A stretch of 42,050 nt of DNA from positions 1-42,050 of the forward strand of contig JAGIAP010000004.1 in assembly GCA_017744805.1 (NCBI GenBank), written 5' to 3'. The translations under genes and the position numbers were made by a program. This DNA comes from Chitinophagaceae bacterium. Its GTDB lineage: Bacteria; Bacteroidota; Bacteroidia; Chitinophagales; Chitinophagaceae. Under the pieces are notes generated by a model. That model searched no databases. It was not told the DNA's origin and saw nothing but the letters and a program-made list of their open reading frames with translations. This document shows positions 21,384 to 31,700 of the stretch, piece by piece (position 1 is the stretch's first letter; each line of letters begins with the position of its first letter).

Positions 21384-23318
21384 TCAATTTACGATAATGA
21401 TCTCAGGTCTTTTGATGATCTGGGTATTGTATTTGAATTTGATATTGGTATTGAAGTCTACCCGCCAATGTGATCCATAGTAATTGGCGCGGGGGAAATA
21501 ATGTGCTTTCAGCTCAAGTGTTCCGAAGATAAGGCTTTCGTTCCTTGCTCTCAAACCCGCGCCAATGCTCTGATACAGGTCGCTCTGCTTGATGCTTTCA
21601 TAAGGAGGCGTCAGCAGGGTGAAACTGGCAAATGCAAAGGGCGCGAACCGGAAATTGACGAAGGACCAGGGACTGAAGAATACAGATTCAGCTTTCACAG
21701 TGGCGCGCATATCACCGGCGATCTTACGGCCATTATGCAATTCCGGGATACCGAATGGACTTTCCAGGAAGAGGTCTTCATTCAACAGCTTATTCACCTG
21801 ACCGGTGATACCAACGTTGAAGAATGAACGCTGTTTCCATTTAGGCCCCATGGTACGAAGCCTGCTGAAGAAATCCAGATTGCCAAGCACATCCAGATCC
21901 TGTAATTTATCTTTGTTCCAGTAACCACCTGTCCTGAAGGTGAAGTTGAGATAGCTTTCCTTTTCAGTAAAATAATTGCGGGAAATATCGATCCCCATAT
22001 ACGGCCTTTCCAGTCCGTTTTTCTTGGTCCAGCCGGCTGTAACGGAGATATCCATGCCTTCCGGAACGTCCTCCGATCTGCCGAAGCCATAGATATAGCG
22101 GGTCTTATAGAAGTTCTGTCCAAACAGGGAGAGCGACCCCAACACCCCATACATATCGGCGTATTGGGCATCATATTGCGTTTTGAATTTGTCCGGGATC
22201 AGTTCAAATCTTTTCTTCAGCACACGCACACCAAGGATGGTACGGATACGGTCGTCCTCATTCTTTAGTTTTATCAGTTTGAAGGCGCCGGTATTCCATC
22301 CCAGCCATGCATCATAGTTGTAATATTTATACTGGAAATCGCTTTTGTAAAGGGAGTCGGTGATATACTGGTTGTCGGTTGCATGCCAGGCAAGTTCCGT
22401 AGCGTAAGTGAACTTCGTATATTGGTTAACGAGAGGCCGGACGAAGCGGGTATAAAAAGTGGTCTCTTCATCGCGGCCGCTGTTCATCCCGTCCTGAAAG
22501 TTCTTATAACCGGCATAACCATCGATGAAGGAACCGGCGATATTACGTTTAATATATTCCCATCCATATCCTACCCTGTCAACCCGCCTGGTATCGTAGA
22601 GAACGGAGCCCAGTATCCGGTCGCCCCATCCGCCAAGGTTATCTTCTTTGGCACTCACATCAAAGCTTTGCTGATTGCGGAGATGGAGCGCGCCACCGAT
22701 ACTGAGTACGTCCTTGGTGAGCACGATCACATCCACAGAATCATAGCTGTTCTCTGCCGGTTCAATAATAATGCGGGCATCCTGGAGATAGGGTTGGTCG
22801 CGCAGATGCCTTTCATTATCTGCCATCAGGTAAGGCTCTACTTTGTCGCCCTTCCCGAAGAAGAGGTTATTGCGGATCACATATCCCCGGGTTTTATGGT
22901 GGAAGCCATTGGCCAGGTGGGTGAGCCAGTTCTTATACACTTTATTGGTATCGGTGATGGCGGTACCGAAATCCAGTCCTTTTACCGTAACGCTCCTGAT
23001 CACCCGGTCTTGGTAGATACTGAAAACAAGGTCGTTTCGGATAGGCGTAAGCGCAGCGATATTCTCCCGGAGGGTATCACGGAGCAGGTTACGCGCCAAT
23101 TTGCCGATCAATCCCTTTCTTTTGAGGATAAAACTATCGATCCCCCTGCCCGGGACGGGAACAGTATCATGTTTTCTGACTTTTATTTCTTTGGGGGAAG
23201 AAGAAGCAGGCCTACCGGGGTTTTTCTCACCGGATTGGGCATGGGTGAACGAGGGGAGTCCAACCAGTAAGATGCCGGTACAGAAAAAAAGGGTGATCAG
23301 ATAGTAGCTTCTCCGCAT
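21384..23318 (-). CDS. Omp85-like outer membrane beta-barrel protein
   Basis: This 644-residue exported protein has a signal peptide (MRRSYYLITLFFCTGILLVG) and a basic, low-complexity linker. A POTRA-like segment around residues 95-195 includes VIRSVTVKGLDFGTAI, FFGKGDKVEPYLMADNERHL and DSVDVIVLTKDV. A predicted beta-barrel fills the rest, with alternating aromatic strands such as FTYATELAWHATDN and LNFTFRTGGYWNKD. The layout resembles BamA/TamA-type or ShlB-type proteins with few POTRA domains. The C-terminus (RPEIIIVN) lacks a terminal aromatic residue. It probably inserts or exports outer membrane or surface proteins. The ATG at 23318 was chosen; the frame extends only to a TTG three codons upstream. 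Confidence 0.78.
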   Translation of the reverse strand: MRRSYYLITLFFCTGILLVGLPSFTHAQSGEKNPGRPASSSPKEIKVRKHDTVPVPGRGIDSFILKRKGLIGKLARNLLRDTLRENIAALTPIRNDLVFSIYQDRVIRSVTVKGLDFGTAITDTNKVYKNWLTHLANGFHHKTRGYVIRNNLFFGKGDKVEPYLMADNERHLRDQPYLQDARIIIEPAENSYDSVDVIVLTKDVLSIGGALHLRNQQSFDVSAKEDNLGGWGDRILGSVLYDTRRVDRVGYGWEYIKRNIAGSFIDGYAGYKNFQDGMNSGRDEETTFYTRFVRPLVNQYTKFTYATELAWHATDNQYITDSLYKSDFQYKYYNYDAWLGWNTGAFKLIKLKNEDDRIRTILGVRVLKKRFELIPDKFKTQYDAQYADMYGVLGSLSLFGQNFYKTRYIYGFGRSEDVPEGMDISVTAGWTKKNGLERPYMGIDISRNYFTEKESYLNFTFRTGGYWNKDKLQDLDVLGNLDFFSRLRTMGPKWKQRSFFNVGITGQVNKLLNEDLFLESPFGIPELHNGRKIAGDMRATVKAESVFFSPWSFVNFRFAPFAFASFTLLTPPYESIKQSDLYQSIGAGLRARNESLIFGTLELKAHYFPRANYYGSHWRVDFNTNIKFKYNTQIIKRPEIIIVN

Positions 23319-23383
23319 GTTCAGCAAAATAAGGGAAAGGGGGGATTGTTAGGACCTCATTAACAAAGACTTTATTTTTTTTC

Positions 23384-23527
23384 GCAAAGGGGTATGAACG
23401 GCGGTTGCCGAAACGAACCCAGGCATTTGGAAGGATATGGGGCTTTGGGCGGGTTAGATAGGGGATTGGTAATTCTATTCTGCTGCTTCGCTTACGTTTC
23501 GAAGACCGCCTCTTCATATCCCTTAGC
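23384..23527 (+). repeat. Palindromic repeat element, copy C
   Basis: This 144-bp element is in the same orientation as copy A and is the most diverged copy. The left arm GCAAAGGGGTATGAA (from 23384) pairs with ..TTCATATCCCTTAGC (ending 23527), with a one-base bulge. Further inward CGAAACG pairs with CGTTTCG. In copies A and B that stem reads AAACA with TGTTT, so both partners changed together. The core has GGGCTTTGGGCGGG and the TATTCTGCTGCTTCGCTTACG counterpart of the second direct repeat. An outer 9-bp dyad, GACCTCATT (23353-23361) with AATGAGGTC (23552-23560), frames the whole element. Confidence 0.85.
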
Positions 23528-23921
23528 TCCCTCTCCCCGATAAGGTTGGTCAATGAGGTCTACACAATGGGAGGAGGAAGATGGGGCACAACTTTATAAA
23601 ACCTGATAATTAGCAAGTCCATTGTAACTGATATGCAAGATCGCGGCCAGCGACCAGCACCCATTTACATCAAAGCCGAAAAAGGACATTAACTCTCATC
23701 AACAAATACAGGAAAACTGAATAAGAGGAAATAGAGATAAATAGAAAATGAGGAAAGTGAAAAGAATAATGAATACGAAGGAACAGCCCTGAGGAGCACT
23801 AAAACACCTGAAGAACCTCAGAAAATAATGAACCATACAAAAGAAAATACAAGGCCAAAAGAATGCATCCATCAAAAAACAAAATTGCCATTACAGCCAA
23901 TGATGCCTCCTCAGCGTGACA
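23528..23921. other. Gene-free spacer between repeat copies C and D
   Basis: No gene, RNA or promoter was recognised. A stretch of about 75 bases (23710-23786) is strongly purine-rich on the plus strand, with runs such as GAAAAGAATAATGAATA. The spacer between copies A and B is purine-rich on the opposite strand. The two spacers do not align convincingly by eye. Confidence 0.6.
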
Positions 23922-24074
23922 GGGCCGTTGCGGGATATGCCGGAAGGGCCTTGGAAACATAAGCGAAAAAGCCCGGATTTGCACTACAGTCCGATCTCAC
24001 CATTCCACAGCTCAAAATATATTCTCCCGCGGTGGTTTGTTTCCTCAGCCCGCCCAGCATATCCCGCACGGCCC
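23922..24074 (-). repeat. Palindromic repeat element, copy D
   Basis: This 153-bp element is inverted relative to copy C. GGGCCGTTGCGGGATATGC (from 23922) pairs with ..GCATATCCCGCACGGCCC (ending 24074) with one bulged base. The inner stem GGAAACA pairs with TGTTTCC. On the minus strand the conserved block GGGCTTTTTCGCTTATGTTTCC is intact, while the first TATTGGGCTTT copy has decayed to TATTTTGAGCTGTGG. It lies just downstream of the terminator of the DsbA-like gene. Confidence 0.88.
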
Positions 24075-24112
24075 GCAATCCCCCAAAAGCCCAACAACGG
24101 CCAGGCAATAGG

Positions 24113-24141
24113 CAAAAAGCCTGATCCATACTGATCAGGCT
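24113..24141 (-). terminator. Terminator of the DsbA-like gene
   Basis: AGCCTGATC (24118-24126) pairs perfectly with GATCAGGCT (24133-24141) around a 6-base loop. On the minus strand the stem runs into TTTTTGCC. The stop codon of the gene (24135-24137) lies inside the stem. Confidence 0.85.
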
Positions 24142-24710
24142 CTTTGTTTTACCGGTGATTTCTTTTTGCAACTCGCCAGCGCGTCATCGATGGCTTTGGT
24201 GAGCCCGGGCAAACTCAGTTTCCCCGTGTAAGCTTCGTTATTGATGAAAAAGGCAGGGATATCCCTGATGCCTTTATCGAGGCCTTCGAGAAGATCATTC
24301 CTGACCGTCCAGCCATAGAGGGAATCCACCAACTTAGGCAGGAAGTTCTTGTCCATAGCGCCGGCTTCGCGGGCATATTCCCGTAAGCTGATGCTACCCA
24401 GTTGGGTACGGTGGGCAAAGAGCAGGTTATGCATTTCCCAGAACTTTCCTTCCTGCGCCGCGCCGACACTGGCTTCTGCAGCCTTCTGTGCCCGCTGGTG
24501 CACCTGCGTGAGAGGAAAGTGGCGGAAATTGAACTTCACCCGGCCCTCATACGTTTCAAGGATCTTCTTGACGATCTCATGCGCTTTGGCGCAGGCTTCA
24601 CTCTCATAGTCGCCGAATTCCACCAGGGATACAGGCGCATCGGAAGCGCCCACCCAGATATCTTTGGGCGGCTTGATCTCGATCAATTTAGGTTTGTTAT
24701 TTGTTGCCAT
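24135..24710 (-). CDS. DsbA-like thioredoxin-fold protein with a single active-site cysteine
   Basis: This 191-residue protein has the DsbA/thioredoxin_4 layout. VSLVEFGDYESEACAKAH (residues about 27-44) is in the active-site position, a long helical insert follows (QRAQKAAEASVGAAQEGKFW), and DIPAFFINNEAYTG supplies the cis-proline segment. Where relatives have C-P-Y-C, this protein reads S-E-A-C, so only Cys40 remains. It has no signal peptide and should be cytoplasmic. The start at 24710 (MATNNKPKLIEIKP) was chosen; GGAG lies about 11 bases upstream. It may act as a monothiol reductase or isomerase, or have a non-redox role. Confidence 0.86.
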   Translation of the reverse strand: MATNNKPKLIEIKPPKDIWVGASDAPVSLVEFGDYESEACAKAHEIVKKILETYEGRVKFNFRHFPLTQVHQRAQKAAEASVGAAQEGKFWEMHNLLFAHRTQLGSISLREYAREAGAMDKNFLPKLVDSLYGWTVRNDLLEGLDKGIRDIPAFFINNEAYTGKLSLPGLTKAIDDALASCKKKSPVKQRA

Positions 24711-24819
24711 AGTATTTTTTTCTCCTTTTTTTAACATCTCACAGGATCGGCAACAGTTGGTTTGGTGTGCTTGAATTATAACATTTATTAAGATGATGTT
24801 GTTCGTGGAGGCGTTGCAT

Positions 24820-24860
24820 AAAAAACGCAATGTCACCCCGCAACGGCGGGATGACATTGC
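24820..24860 (-). terminator. Terminator of clpB
   Basis: GCAATGTCA (24827-24835) pairs with TGACATTGC (24852-24860), with further CCCCGC/GCGGG pairing within, forming a long GC-rich stem. On the minus strand it is followed by GTTTTTTA. It lies 21 bases after the clpB stop. Confidence 0.88.
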
Positions 24861-24880
24861 AGTTCAGCACCTAAGCTTTA

Positions 24881-27526
24881 TTATTTGGAAGCCGCTTTTT
24901 CTTTTTTATCGTCAGCCGGCTTTGCATTGGTTTCATTCCTGAATACCACTACCCCATCGAACACATCCACCAGCACGGGGTGGGCCTTATCGATATCGCC
25001 GGCCAGGATCTTACGGCTCAACTGGTTCACGATCTCTTTCTGGATCAGCCTTTTCAGTGGCCTTGCCCCAAACTGGGGATCGAAACCGTTCTCAGCCAGG
25101 TAATCGACGGCGTACTCACTGAACTGAAGATTGATGCCATTCTGGGCCACCAGCCGCTTCAGGTTGTTGAGCTGGATATTGATGATGCCCCTGATCTCCT
25201 TCTTCAGCAGTGGCTGGAACATGATGATCTCATCCACGCGATTCAGGAATTCAGGACGAATGGTCTGTCTCAACAGGTTCATCACTTCATTCTTCGCCTT
25301 CTCCGTAGCTTCATCACGATTTCGCTCAGTCACATCCTCGAAAGCTTCCTGGATCAGGTTGGAGCCGATATTGCTGGTCATGATGATGATCGTATTCTTG
25401 AAATTCACCACACGGCCCTTGTTATCGGTAAGCCTTCCATCATCCAATACCTGGAGGAGTACATTCCACACATCCGGGTGGGCTTTCTCAATCTCATCCA
25501 ACAGCACTACACTGTAAGGCTTGCGACGTACTGCTTCGGTAAGCTGACCACCTTCATCGTATCCCACATAGCCCGGAGGCGCACCTACCAGCCTGGAAAC
25601 GGAATGTTTTTCCTGGTACTCGCTCATATCGATGCGGGTCATCATGCTTTCATCATCGAAAAGGAATTCCGCCAGGGCTTTTGCCAACTCCGTTTTACCC
25701 ACACCGGTAGTGCCGAGGAAAATGAAGGAACCGATCGGTTTCTTCGGATCCTGCAATCCGGCGCGACTCCTGCGGATAGCGTCTGCAACGGCCACAATGG
25801 CTTCATCCTGACCAACCACCCGCTGATGGAGATGGTCTTCAAGCTGAAGGAGCTTTTCCTTCTCGCTTTGCAACATGCGGGTTACAGGGATACCAGTGGC
25901 CTTGGCCACATTCTCTGCAATATCTTCCGCATCCACTTCTTCTTTCAACATCCTCTTTTCATTGATGCGGGCAAGCTCTTCAGTATATGTATTGATGGTT
26001 TGTTCCTGTTCTTTTATTTTGCCATAGCGGATCTCAGCCACTTTTCCATAATCGCCGTTCCTTTCTGCACGTTCTGCTTCCTGTTTCAAGGATTCGATAC
26101 TGGCCTTGGCGCTCTGCACTTTTTCCACGATCTCTTTTTCTTCTTTCCACTTGGCACGAAGGGTATCCCGCTCCACACTGAAATTGGCGATCTCCGTGTT
26201 CAGCTCTTTCAGTTTCTCTTCATCGTTCTCCCGTTTGATGGCCTCACGCTCGATCTCCAACTGGCGGATCTGACGCTCCATACGGTCCAGCTCTTCGGGC
26301 ATACTGTTCATTTCAAGGCGAAGCTTGGCGGCACTTTCATCGATCAGGTCAATAGCCTTGTCTGGCAGGAACCTGTCGGTGATATACCGATGCGATAATT
26401 CAACCGCAGCAATGATGGCTTCATCCTTGATACGTACATGGTGATAGGTCTCATACCTGTCCTTCAATCCACGAAGGATGGAGATGGTATCTTCCACGGT
26501 CGGTTCTTCGATCATCACTTTCTGGAAGCGGCGTTCGAGGGCTTTATCCTTTTCGAAGAATTTCTGGTACTCGTTGAGCGTAGTGGCTCCAATGGCCCTG
26601 AGCTCACCTCTTGCCAGCGCGGGTTTGAGGATATTGGCCGCGTCCATCGCGCCTTCACCTCCTCCAGCTCCTACCAGGGTATGGATCTCATCGATGAAGA
26701 GGATGATCTCGCCATCACTGCTGGTCACTTCTTTGATAACGCCTTTCAATCTTTCTTCAAATTCTCCTTTGTATTTGGCGCCCGCGATGAGTTGCCCCAT
26801 ATCGAGGGCATAGATGATCTTTGACTGCAGGTTCTCGGGCACATCACCATTGATGATACGGTGTGCGAGCCCTTCCACGATGGCTGTTTTACCAACACCG
26901 GGCTCACCAACGAGGATCGGGTTGTTCTTGCTCCGGCGACTGAGGATATGCAATGTTCTGCGGATCTCTTCATCACGTCCGATCACCGGATCGAGCTTGC
27001 CGGCGCGGGCCAGCTCATTGAGGTTCTTCGCATATTTGTTGAGTGCGTTGAATTGTGTTTCCTGCGTCTGGCTCTTGATGGTATCACCTTTACGCAGGTC
27101 CTTGATGGCCGCTACCAGGCCTTTTTCTGTGAGGCCGGCATCTTTCAATAATTTGGCGGCATTATCGCTGCCTTGCAGGATGGCCAGGAGCAGGTGCTCC
27201 ACGCTCACGAATTCATCGCCGAACTGCTTGAGAACGGCACCAGCACGCAACACGGCATTGTTGGCATCACGGCCGATCATTTGAGCGGGCGTAACACCGC
27301 CGGACGCTTTGGGTAAACGGTCGATGCTTTCCTGGAGCTTGGTGTCCAGCACATTCACCGTCACATTGTTCTTTTTGAGCAGGTAATCTACGGGAGAATC
27401 TTCCTGATCGAGCAGGCTCTTGAGCAAGTGCTCAGTTTCAATATTCACACTATTATTATTGAAAGCGATCTGTTGCGCCTGCGCGATCGCTTCCTGTGCT
27501 TTGATTGTAAAATTGTTCAGATTCAT
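24881..27526 (-). CDS. clpB: ATP-dependent disaggregase ClpB
   Basis: ClpB is a hexameric AAA+ chaperone that works with DnaK to pull apart aggregated proteins. The 881-residue protein shows the N-terminal Clp repeats ([14 protein letters not shown] onward). The first ATPase module has [15 protein letters not shown] near residues 202-216 and [14 protein letters not shown] coiled-coil middle domain spans about residues 400-530, with many Glu/Lys/Arg repeats. The second ATPase has [15 protein letters not shown] near residues 600-614. The ATG at 27526 begins MNLNNF, and an unusually clear AGGAGG (27533-27538 on the minus strand) sits six bases upstream, supporting this start over one 14 codons earlier. 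No CIRCE or sigma-32-like site was seen. Confidence 0.98.
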   Translation of the reverse strand: MNLNNFTIKAQEAIAQAQQIAFNNNSVNIETEHLLKSLLDQEDSPVDYLLKKNNVTVNVLDTKLQESIDRLPKASGGVTPAQMIGRDANNAVLRAGAVLKQFGDEFVSVEHLLLAILQGSDNAAKLLKDAGLTEKGLVAAIKDLRKGDTIKSQTQETQFNALNKYAKNLNELARAGKLDPVIGRDEEIRRTLHILSRRSKNNPILVGEPGVGKTAIVEGLAHRIINGDVPENLQSKIIYALDMGQLIAGAKYKGEFEERLKGVIKEVTSSDGEIILFIDEIHTLVGAGGGEGAMDAANILKPALARGELRAIGATTLNEYQKFFEKDKALERRFQKVMIEEPTVEDTISILRGLKDRYETYHHVRIKDEAIIAAVELSHRYITDRFLPDKAIDLIDESAAKLRLEMNSMPEELDRMERQIRQLEIEREAIKRENDEEKLKELNTEIANFSVERDTLRAKWKEEKEIVEKVQSAKASIESLKQEAERAERNGDYGKVAEIRYGKIKEQEQTINTYTEELARINEKRMLKEEVDAEDIAENVAKATGIPVTRMLQSEKEKLLQLEDHLHQRVVGQDEAIVAVADAIRRSRAGLQDPKKPIGSFIFLGTTGVGKTELAKALAEFLFDDESMMTRIDMSEYQEKHSVSRLVGAPPGYVGYDEGGQLTEAVRRKPYSVVLLDEIEKAHPDVWNVLLQVLDDGRLTDNKGRVVNFKNTIIIMTSNIGSNLIQEAFEDVTERNRDEATEKAKNEVMNLLRQTIRPEFLNRVDEIIMFQPLLKKEIRGIINIQLNNLKRLVAQNGINLQFSEYAVDYLAENGFDPQFGARPLKRLIQKEIVNQLSRKILAGDIDKAHPVLVDVFDGVVVFRNETNAKPADDKKEKAASK

Positions 27527-27620
27527 ATTTTCCCTCCTTTTACGTTGTCTGAAACTTGTGCGTTTCAAATAACTTTATTATTGTTACAAACGATACACCA
27601 AGGCCCTAAAACCCGCAGAT

Positions 27621-28661
27621 ATGTCATTAAAAATCAATAGAATCTGTCTCATATGCAGTCTAACTGCATTTTCACTGCTAATGTTGCAGTCTGCCTTCGC
27701 CCAGGATACAGCAGCTATCAGTGCTTACCTTACCAAAAATCAGAAAGCCATCGGCAAAGCAGTGGCCATGGTCTGGAAAGATGGTAAGGTCGTTTATCAA
27801 AAACAGCTCAACCAGGACTTCACAGCAAAATCACAGGCGCCTATCGCGGCCTCCACACAGTGGCTGACGGCGGCGGTTGTTCTAAGTTTTGTGGAAGAGG
27901 GTAAAATATCGCTGGATGATCCGGTAGGTAAATATATCCCCGTTTTCAACTCTTACATGAAGAGCTATCTCACGGTCCGTCAGTGCCTGATGCACTCTAC
28001 CGGATTTGAGCGCGACAAGGGGTTGGGTACAAAGGTAGGATTTGGCCGCAAATACCAAACCCTGGAAGACCTGGTAAAATCCCTGGCCGCCAAAGAAATT
28101 GTGGGCAATGCGGGAGAGCATTATTTCTACGGGGCGTACGGCCCGGCCATTGCCGCCCGTGTGGTGGAAGTGGTGGGCAAGAAAGCTTTCGAGCGCCTGG
28201 CCATGGAACGCATCTTCCGAAACTGTAAGATGCGCGCTACCAATTTCGGACTGGATGGCAATAGCCCCAATCCCGGGTTCGGCGCTCAGTCTACCGCCAA
28301 CGACTACCTGAACTTTTTGGTGATGTTGCTGAATGGAGGAACATTTGAAGGAAAGAAGATATTGAGTGAAGCATCTGTAAAGGAATTGTTGCGGCCGCAG
28401 CTTCCCAATATCCCTGTAAAATATCAACCGGAAGCACTTGCAGGCTTCGATATCGCGCTGGGCAATTATGTGCAGGAGAAAGATGGATCAGGCAACGATA
28501 AAGTGGTCTGCAGCCCTTCGCTGGCAGGCACCTGGCCATGGATAGATCTCAGCAAGAAATATGCAGCCATCCTGTTTGTGAGCGATGTGAAGAATGAAGA
28601 GAAGAGAGACCTTGCACTCAAGTTCCAGGCAAAAGTGGATGAAGCGATCGGTAGCAATTAA
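27621..28661 (+). CDS. Serine-hydrolase-fold (class C beta-lactamase-like) protein, degenerate active site
   Basis: This 346-residue exported protein (signal peptide MSLKINRICLICSLTAFSLL..) has the fold of class C beta-lactamases and esterases. In relatives the catalytic S-x-x-K sits in a P-I-A-S-x-T-K-W-L-T-A context. Here it reads PIAASTQWLTA (about residues 74-84), so both the nucleophilic Ser and the Lys are replaced (A and Q). Other family landmarks remain: LSFVEEGKISLDDPVGKYIP, LMHSTGF and a YGAYGPAIAARVVE segment with the second tyrosine motif. It is probably a non-catalytic binding or scaffold relative. It is convergent with the T9SS-type gene and shares its terminator. Confidence 0.85.
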   Translation: MSLKINRICLICSLTAFSLLMLQSAFAQDTAAISAYLTKNQKAIGKAVAMVWKDGKVVYQKQLNQDFTAKSQAPIAASTQWLTAAVVLSFVEEGKISLDDPVGKYIPVFNSYMKSYLTVRQCLMHSTGFERDKGLGTKVGFGRKYQTLEDLVKSLAAKEIVGNAGEHYFYGAYGPAIAARVVEVVGKKAFERLAMERIFRNCKMRATNFGLDGNSPNPGFGAQSTANDYLNFLVMLLNGGTFEGKKILSEASVKELLRPQLPNIPVKYQPEALAGFDIALGNYVQEKDGSGNDKVVCSPSLAGTWPWIDLSKKYAAILFVSDVKNEEKRDLALKFQAKVDEAIGSN

Positions 28662-28680
28662 GAATTGAAAGTATCCTGAT

Positions 28681-28719
28681 AATCAAAAAGCCACCTCAAT
28701 GGAAGGTGGCTTTTTGATT
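28681..28719. terminator. Bidirectional terminator between convergent genes
   Basis: AATCAAAAAGCCACCT (28681-28696) and AGGTGGCTTTTTGATT (28704-28719) form a perfect 16-bp stem with a 7-base loop. The symmetric A and T runs allow termination in both directions, for the plus-strand hydrolase-fold gene and the minus-strand large secreted protein. Confidence 0.92.
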
Positions 28720-28720
28720 A

Positions 28721-31700
28721 TTACCTGACCAGCATCATATTTCCTTTTTGTGTTTGCAATGGCTCGCCCTGGAACTTATAATTGCAGATGTATACGAACG
28801 AGCCTGCTGGCTGTTGTATGCCTCCTATGGAACCATCCCAACCCTGTTTGGGATTATTCGTATTCCAGATCTTTTGTCCCCATCTATTGAATAATGACAG
28901 TTCGAATGTTTCTATGGGGCCATGCACAATAGCCCTGAAAACGTCATTGTTAGAATCCTGGTTGGGCGTGAACCCGCTGGGAATGAATACACCTTTCAGA
29001 CAATCTTTCGGAGAGATCAGGATCTGATCAGTTCCCCTACAATTGTTATGGTCAGTCACTTCCAATGAATAGATACCTGCTTTCTTTATTTCCAATGTAT
29101 TGGTTCTGTCGCCCGTGCTCCAATGATAAGCGTCATATTGTTTCAGGGGCCTGATCAGCAGGCGATCAAAGCCACATATCACCGTATCATTGGGAAGGAA
29201 TTTTTCGGGTAGTGGAAGTATCTTGTCAATTTCAACGGACGCATTGCCCACGCAATTGTTGGCATCCCTGACCTCTACCTGGTAGATGCCGGTTCCCGTA
29301 GCCGTGAAAGTCCTGTTGGAAGATCCGTCCTGCCAGAGATAGGAATTGAATTTACCGGGATCGAGAATACGGGAATCGTCTTTACAAAGCGATCTGTCGG
29401 GATCCAATACCGGTTGAGGAAGCGGGTAAAGCAAGGGGACCCGTACAGTATCGTAAGAAGCGCAACCATTGGCACTGGTGGCAATCACAGAGTATTCTCC
29501 CACTCTATCAACAGTGATCTTTTCAGTAGCGGCGCCGGTATTCCAGAGATAGGAAGCAAATCCGCTACCAGCCGCAAACTCCCAGGTATCGCCGGTACAG
29601 AATGACCTGTCCGGGCCCAGCAGTACGGCGGGCGAGTGCAATACCTTTACAGCAACCGTGTCATACGCAAAACAGCCCGGCATCTGTTCCGCTTTCAGTA
29701 TATAGCTGGTGTCTTTATCAGGTTGTATGGTCACTACCGGGTTGGAGAGATGGCTGATATGATAATCGGTGAGCCAGGAATAATTGAGATAACCCGCAGG
29801 CGCAGTAAGTACGAGGGTTTCATCATTGCATTTCTGCAGATCGGCTCCCAGGTTGATGCTGATATTGGCCGGCGTAACATACAAGGTATCGCTGAACACA
29901 TTTTCGCAGGCATCTTCCGTTTCCACCCAGTACTTACCAGGATCAGTAACCGAAAATACAGGATCAGCGCTTCCATCCTGCCAATTGTACCTGTTGAACC
30001 CGGTCCCTGCCTGTAGTTGGATATAGGTATCCTTACAGATGATGGTATCATTGCCCAGGTTGAGGCTAAGGGCGCTGGAAGTGGCTTTGACCAGGATAGA
30101 GTCCTTCGATGGCGAACAGGCGAACGGCAACTCTGCCTTGATCCAGAACTCTCCCAATGAAGAAAATCTGAGGGTCACTTCATCATTGGTCTGCGCCACA
30201 ATTGTAGCGCCCTGGGGCAATTCCCATTTCACTGGCTGGGTGCAGGTGCTATTCTTTACAATGGAATAGGTATAAGGTTTGGTGATATTGCACATTTCAT
30301 CCTTCCCATCCATTTTCAGGAAACTGCAGGAATCAACAAACTCAGTGGGGCAAACATATCTTACCTGCCCGTAAGTGGTGAACAATTGGATCACGCTATC
30401 TACGGCCTGGATGGGCATTTGCTGTTCCTGTTCCCAGTTGAGCGGTTGGCCCACAGTGGGAGTTTGCACTATGTTGACATTGTGATCATAGTTACCACAA
30501 TCCCATTGCGCCGCTCCCCACTCTTCTATTCTCTTGAACATCATTTTATATCCAAATGAAGTGAAATAGGGAACCGTCATGCCTATTTCATCACCCAGCA
30601 TTGCCAGGGAATTGTTCTTTCCGACATCGATAAAAAAATACCTTCCTTTTGCATAGGCTCCATAGTCTTTGGCCCAAACCTGTTGGAGGTCATTATCCAG
30701 GCGGATGCCGATAGAATGGAAAGCATAATAAGGTTGTAATTGCAGAGGCTCGGTAATGGTATTCAGCACATAGAGATCACCGGCAGGAGTGGCTTTGATG
30801 CCGGTATAATCAAAAGAGCCACCAACCGGCAAGCCTAGCGTGACTGACCTGGTCATTTGGCCGTTCACGTCCATTTCGTGTACGGAGCTGAAACCGTTAG
30901 GCACACCGGTTCCCCCATTGGATTGTACAATGATATCCGGGCCGCGCAGAATGATATTCCTGATCCAGACATCGTTCCCATTGATCGAATATTTTTTTGA
31001 CCAGATGATATTCCCGTTGGCATCATCCAGCCTCATCACAAATCCTGAATACACAGTGGTGGCAGAGCCTCCGCCGGTTTGTGCTGCAGTGCCGCCGATA
31101 TACAATTCATTGGCTCTCTGAACAGCGTCGCTGAAGCTGTACCAGTTCCATCCACCGGGATAGAGCGGGTCTTTGGAGAACATTTTGTTCCAGCGCACAT
31201 TCCCATTGGCATCCAGCCTTATCACCAATACACCTTTATCCTGGAAGCTTCCCAGCAATATCATCCCACCATCATCGGTGGCCACTACTTTACTGGCAAA
31301 GAATGGATCGCCAAAGATCTTGTATTTCTTTGACCAGAGCTGGTTTCCGTTCTGGTCTATCTTCATCAGGTAAGGTTGGTTTCGCTCAACGGCAAAAACC
31401 GCGAAATTATCATCACGCGTCTGCGTTATACCGGAGATATCGGAAGTATAGGTAGGATCATTGTACCGGGTCCAGAGCACACAGCCATCATCATTGACCC
31501 GCATCAGCAAACCCTGCTTTGGTTTGTTATTGATCCTGCCATAGAAATCACTAAAACCTCCCAGCAGGAAACCACCTCCCCTCACGGCGATCAATGCTCT
31601 TGCATGGTCATCAGCATTGGGCAAACCATAATAGGCTTTCATATTGTCCCTGTTGGCCGGTTGCTCGCCCGGTACAAAGAACCAGGTGCGGAATGTATCC

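Noticed and set aside
22383-23270. 295-codon plus-strand open frame opposite the outer-membrane protein gene
   Set aside because: The minus-strand gene has signal peptide, POTRA-like and barrel features. The antisense frame shows none.
14590-24074. Palindromic elements as a CRISPR array
   Set aside because: Copies are about 150 bp, occur in facing pairs with unique spacers of 400 bp and an 8 kb gap, and no cas genes are present.
24980-26398. 472-codon plus-strand open frame opposite clpB
   Set aside because: clpB is unmistakable on the other strand. The frame's product is a composition artefact rich in His, Leu and Phe.
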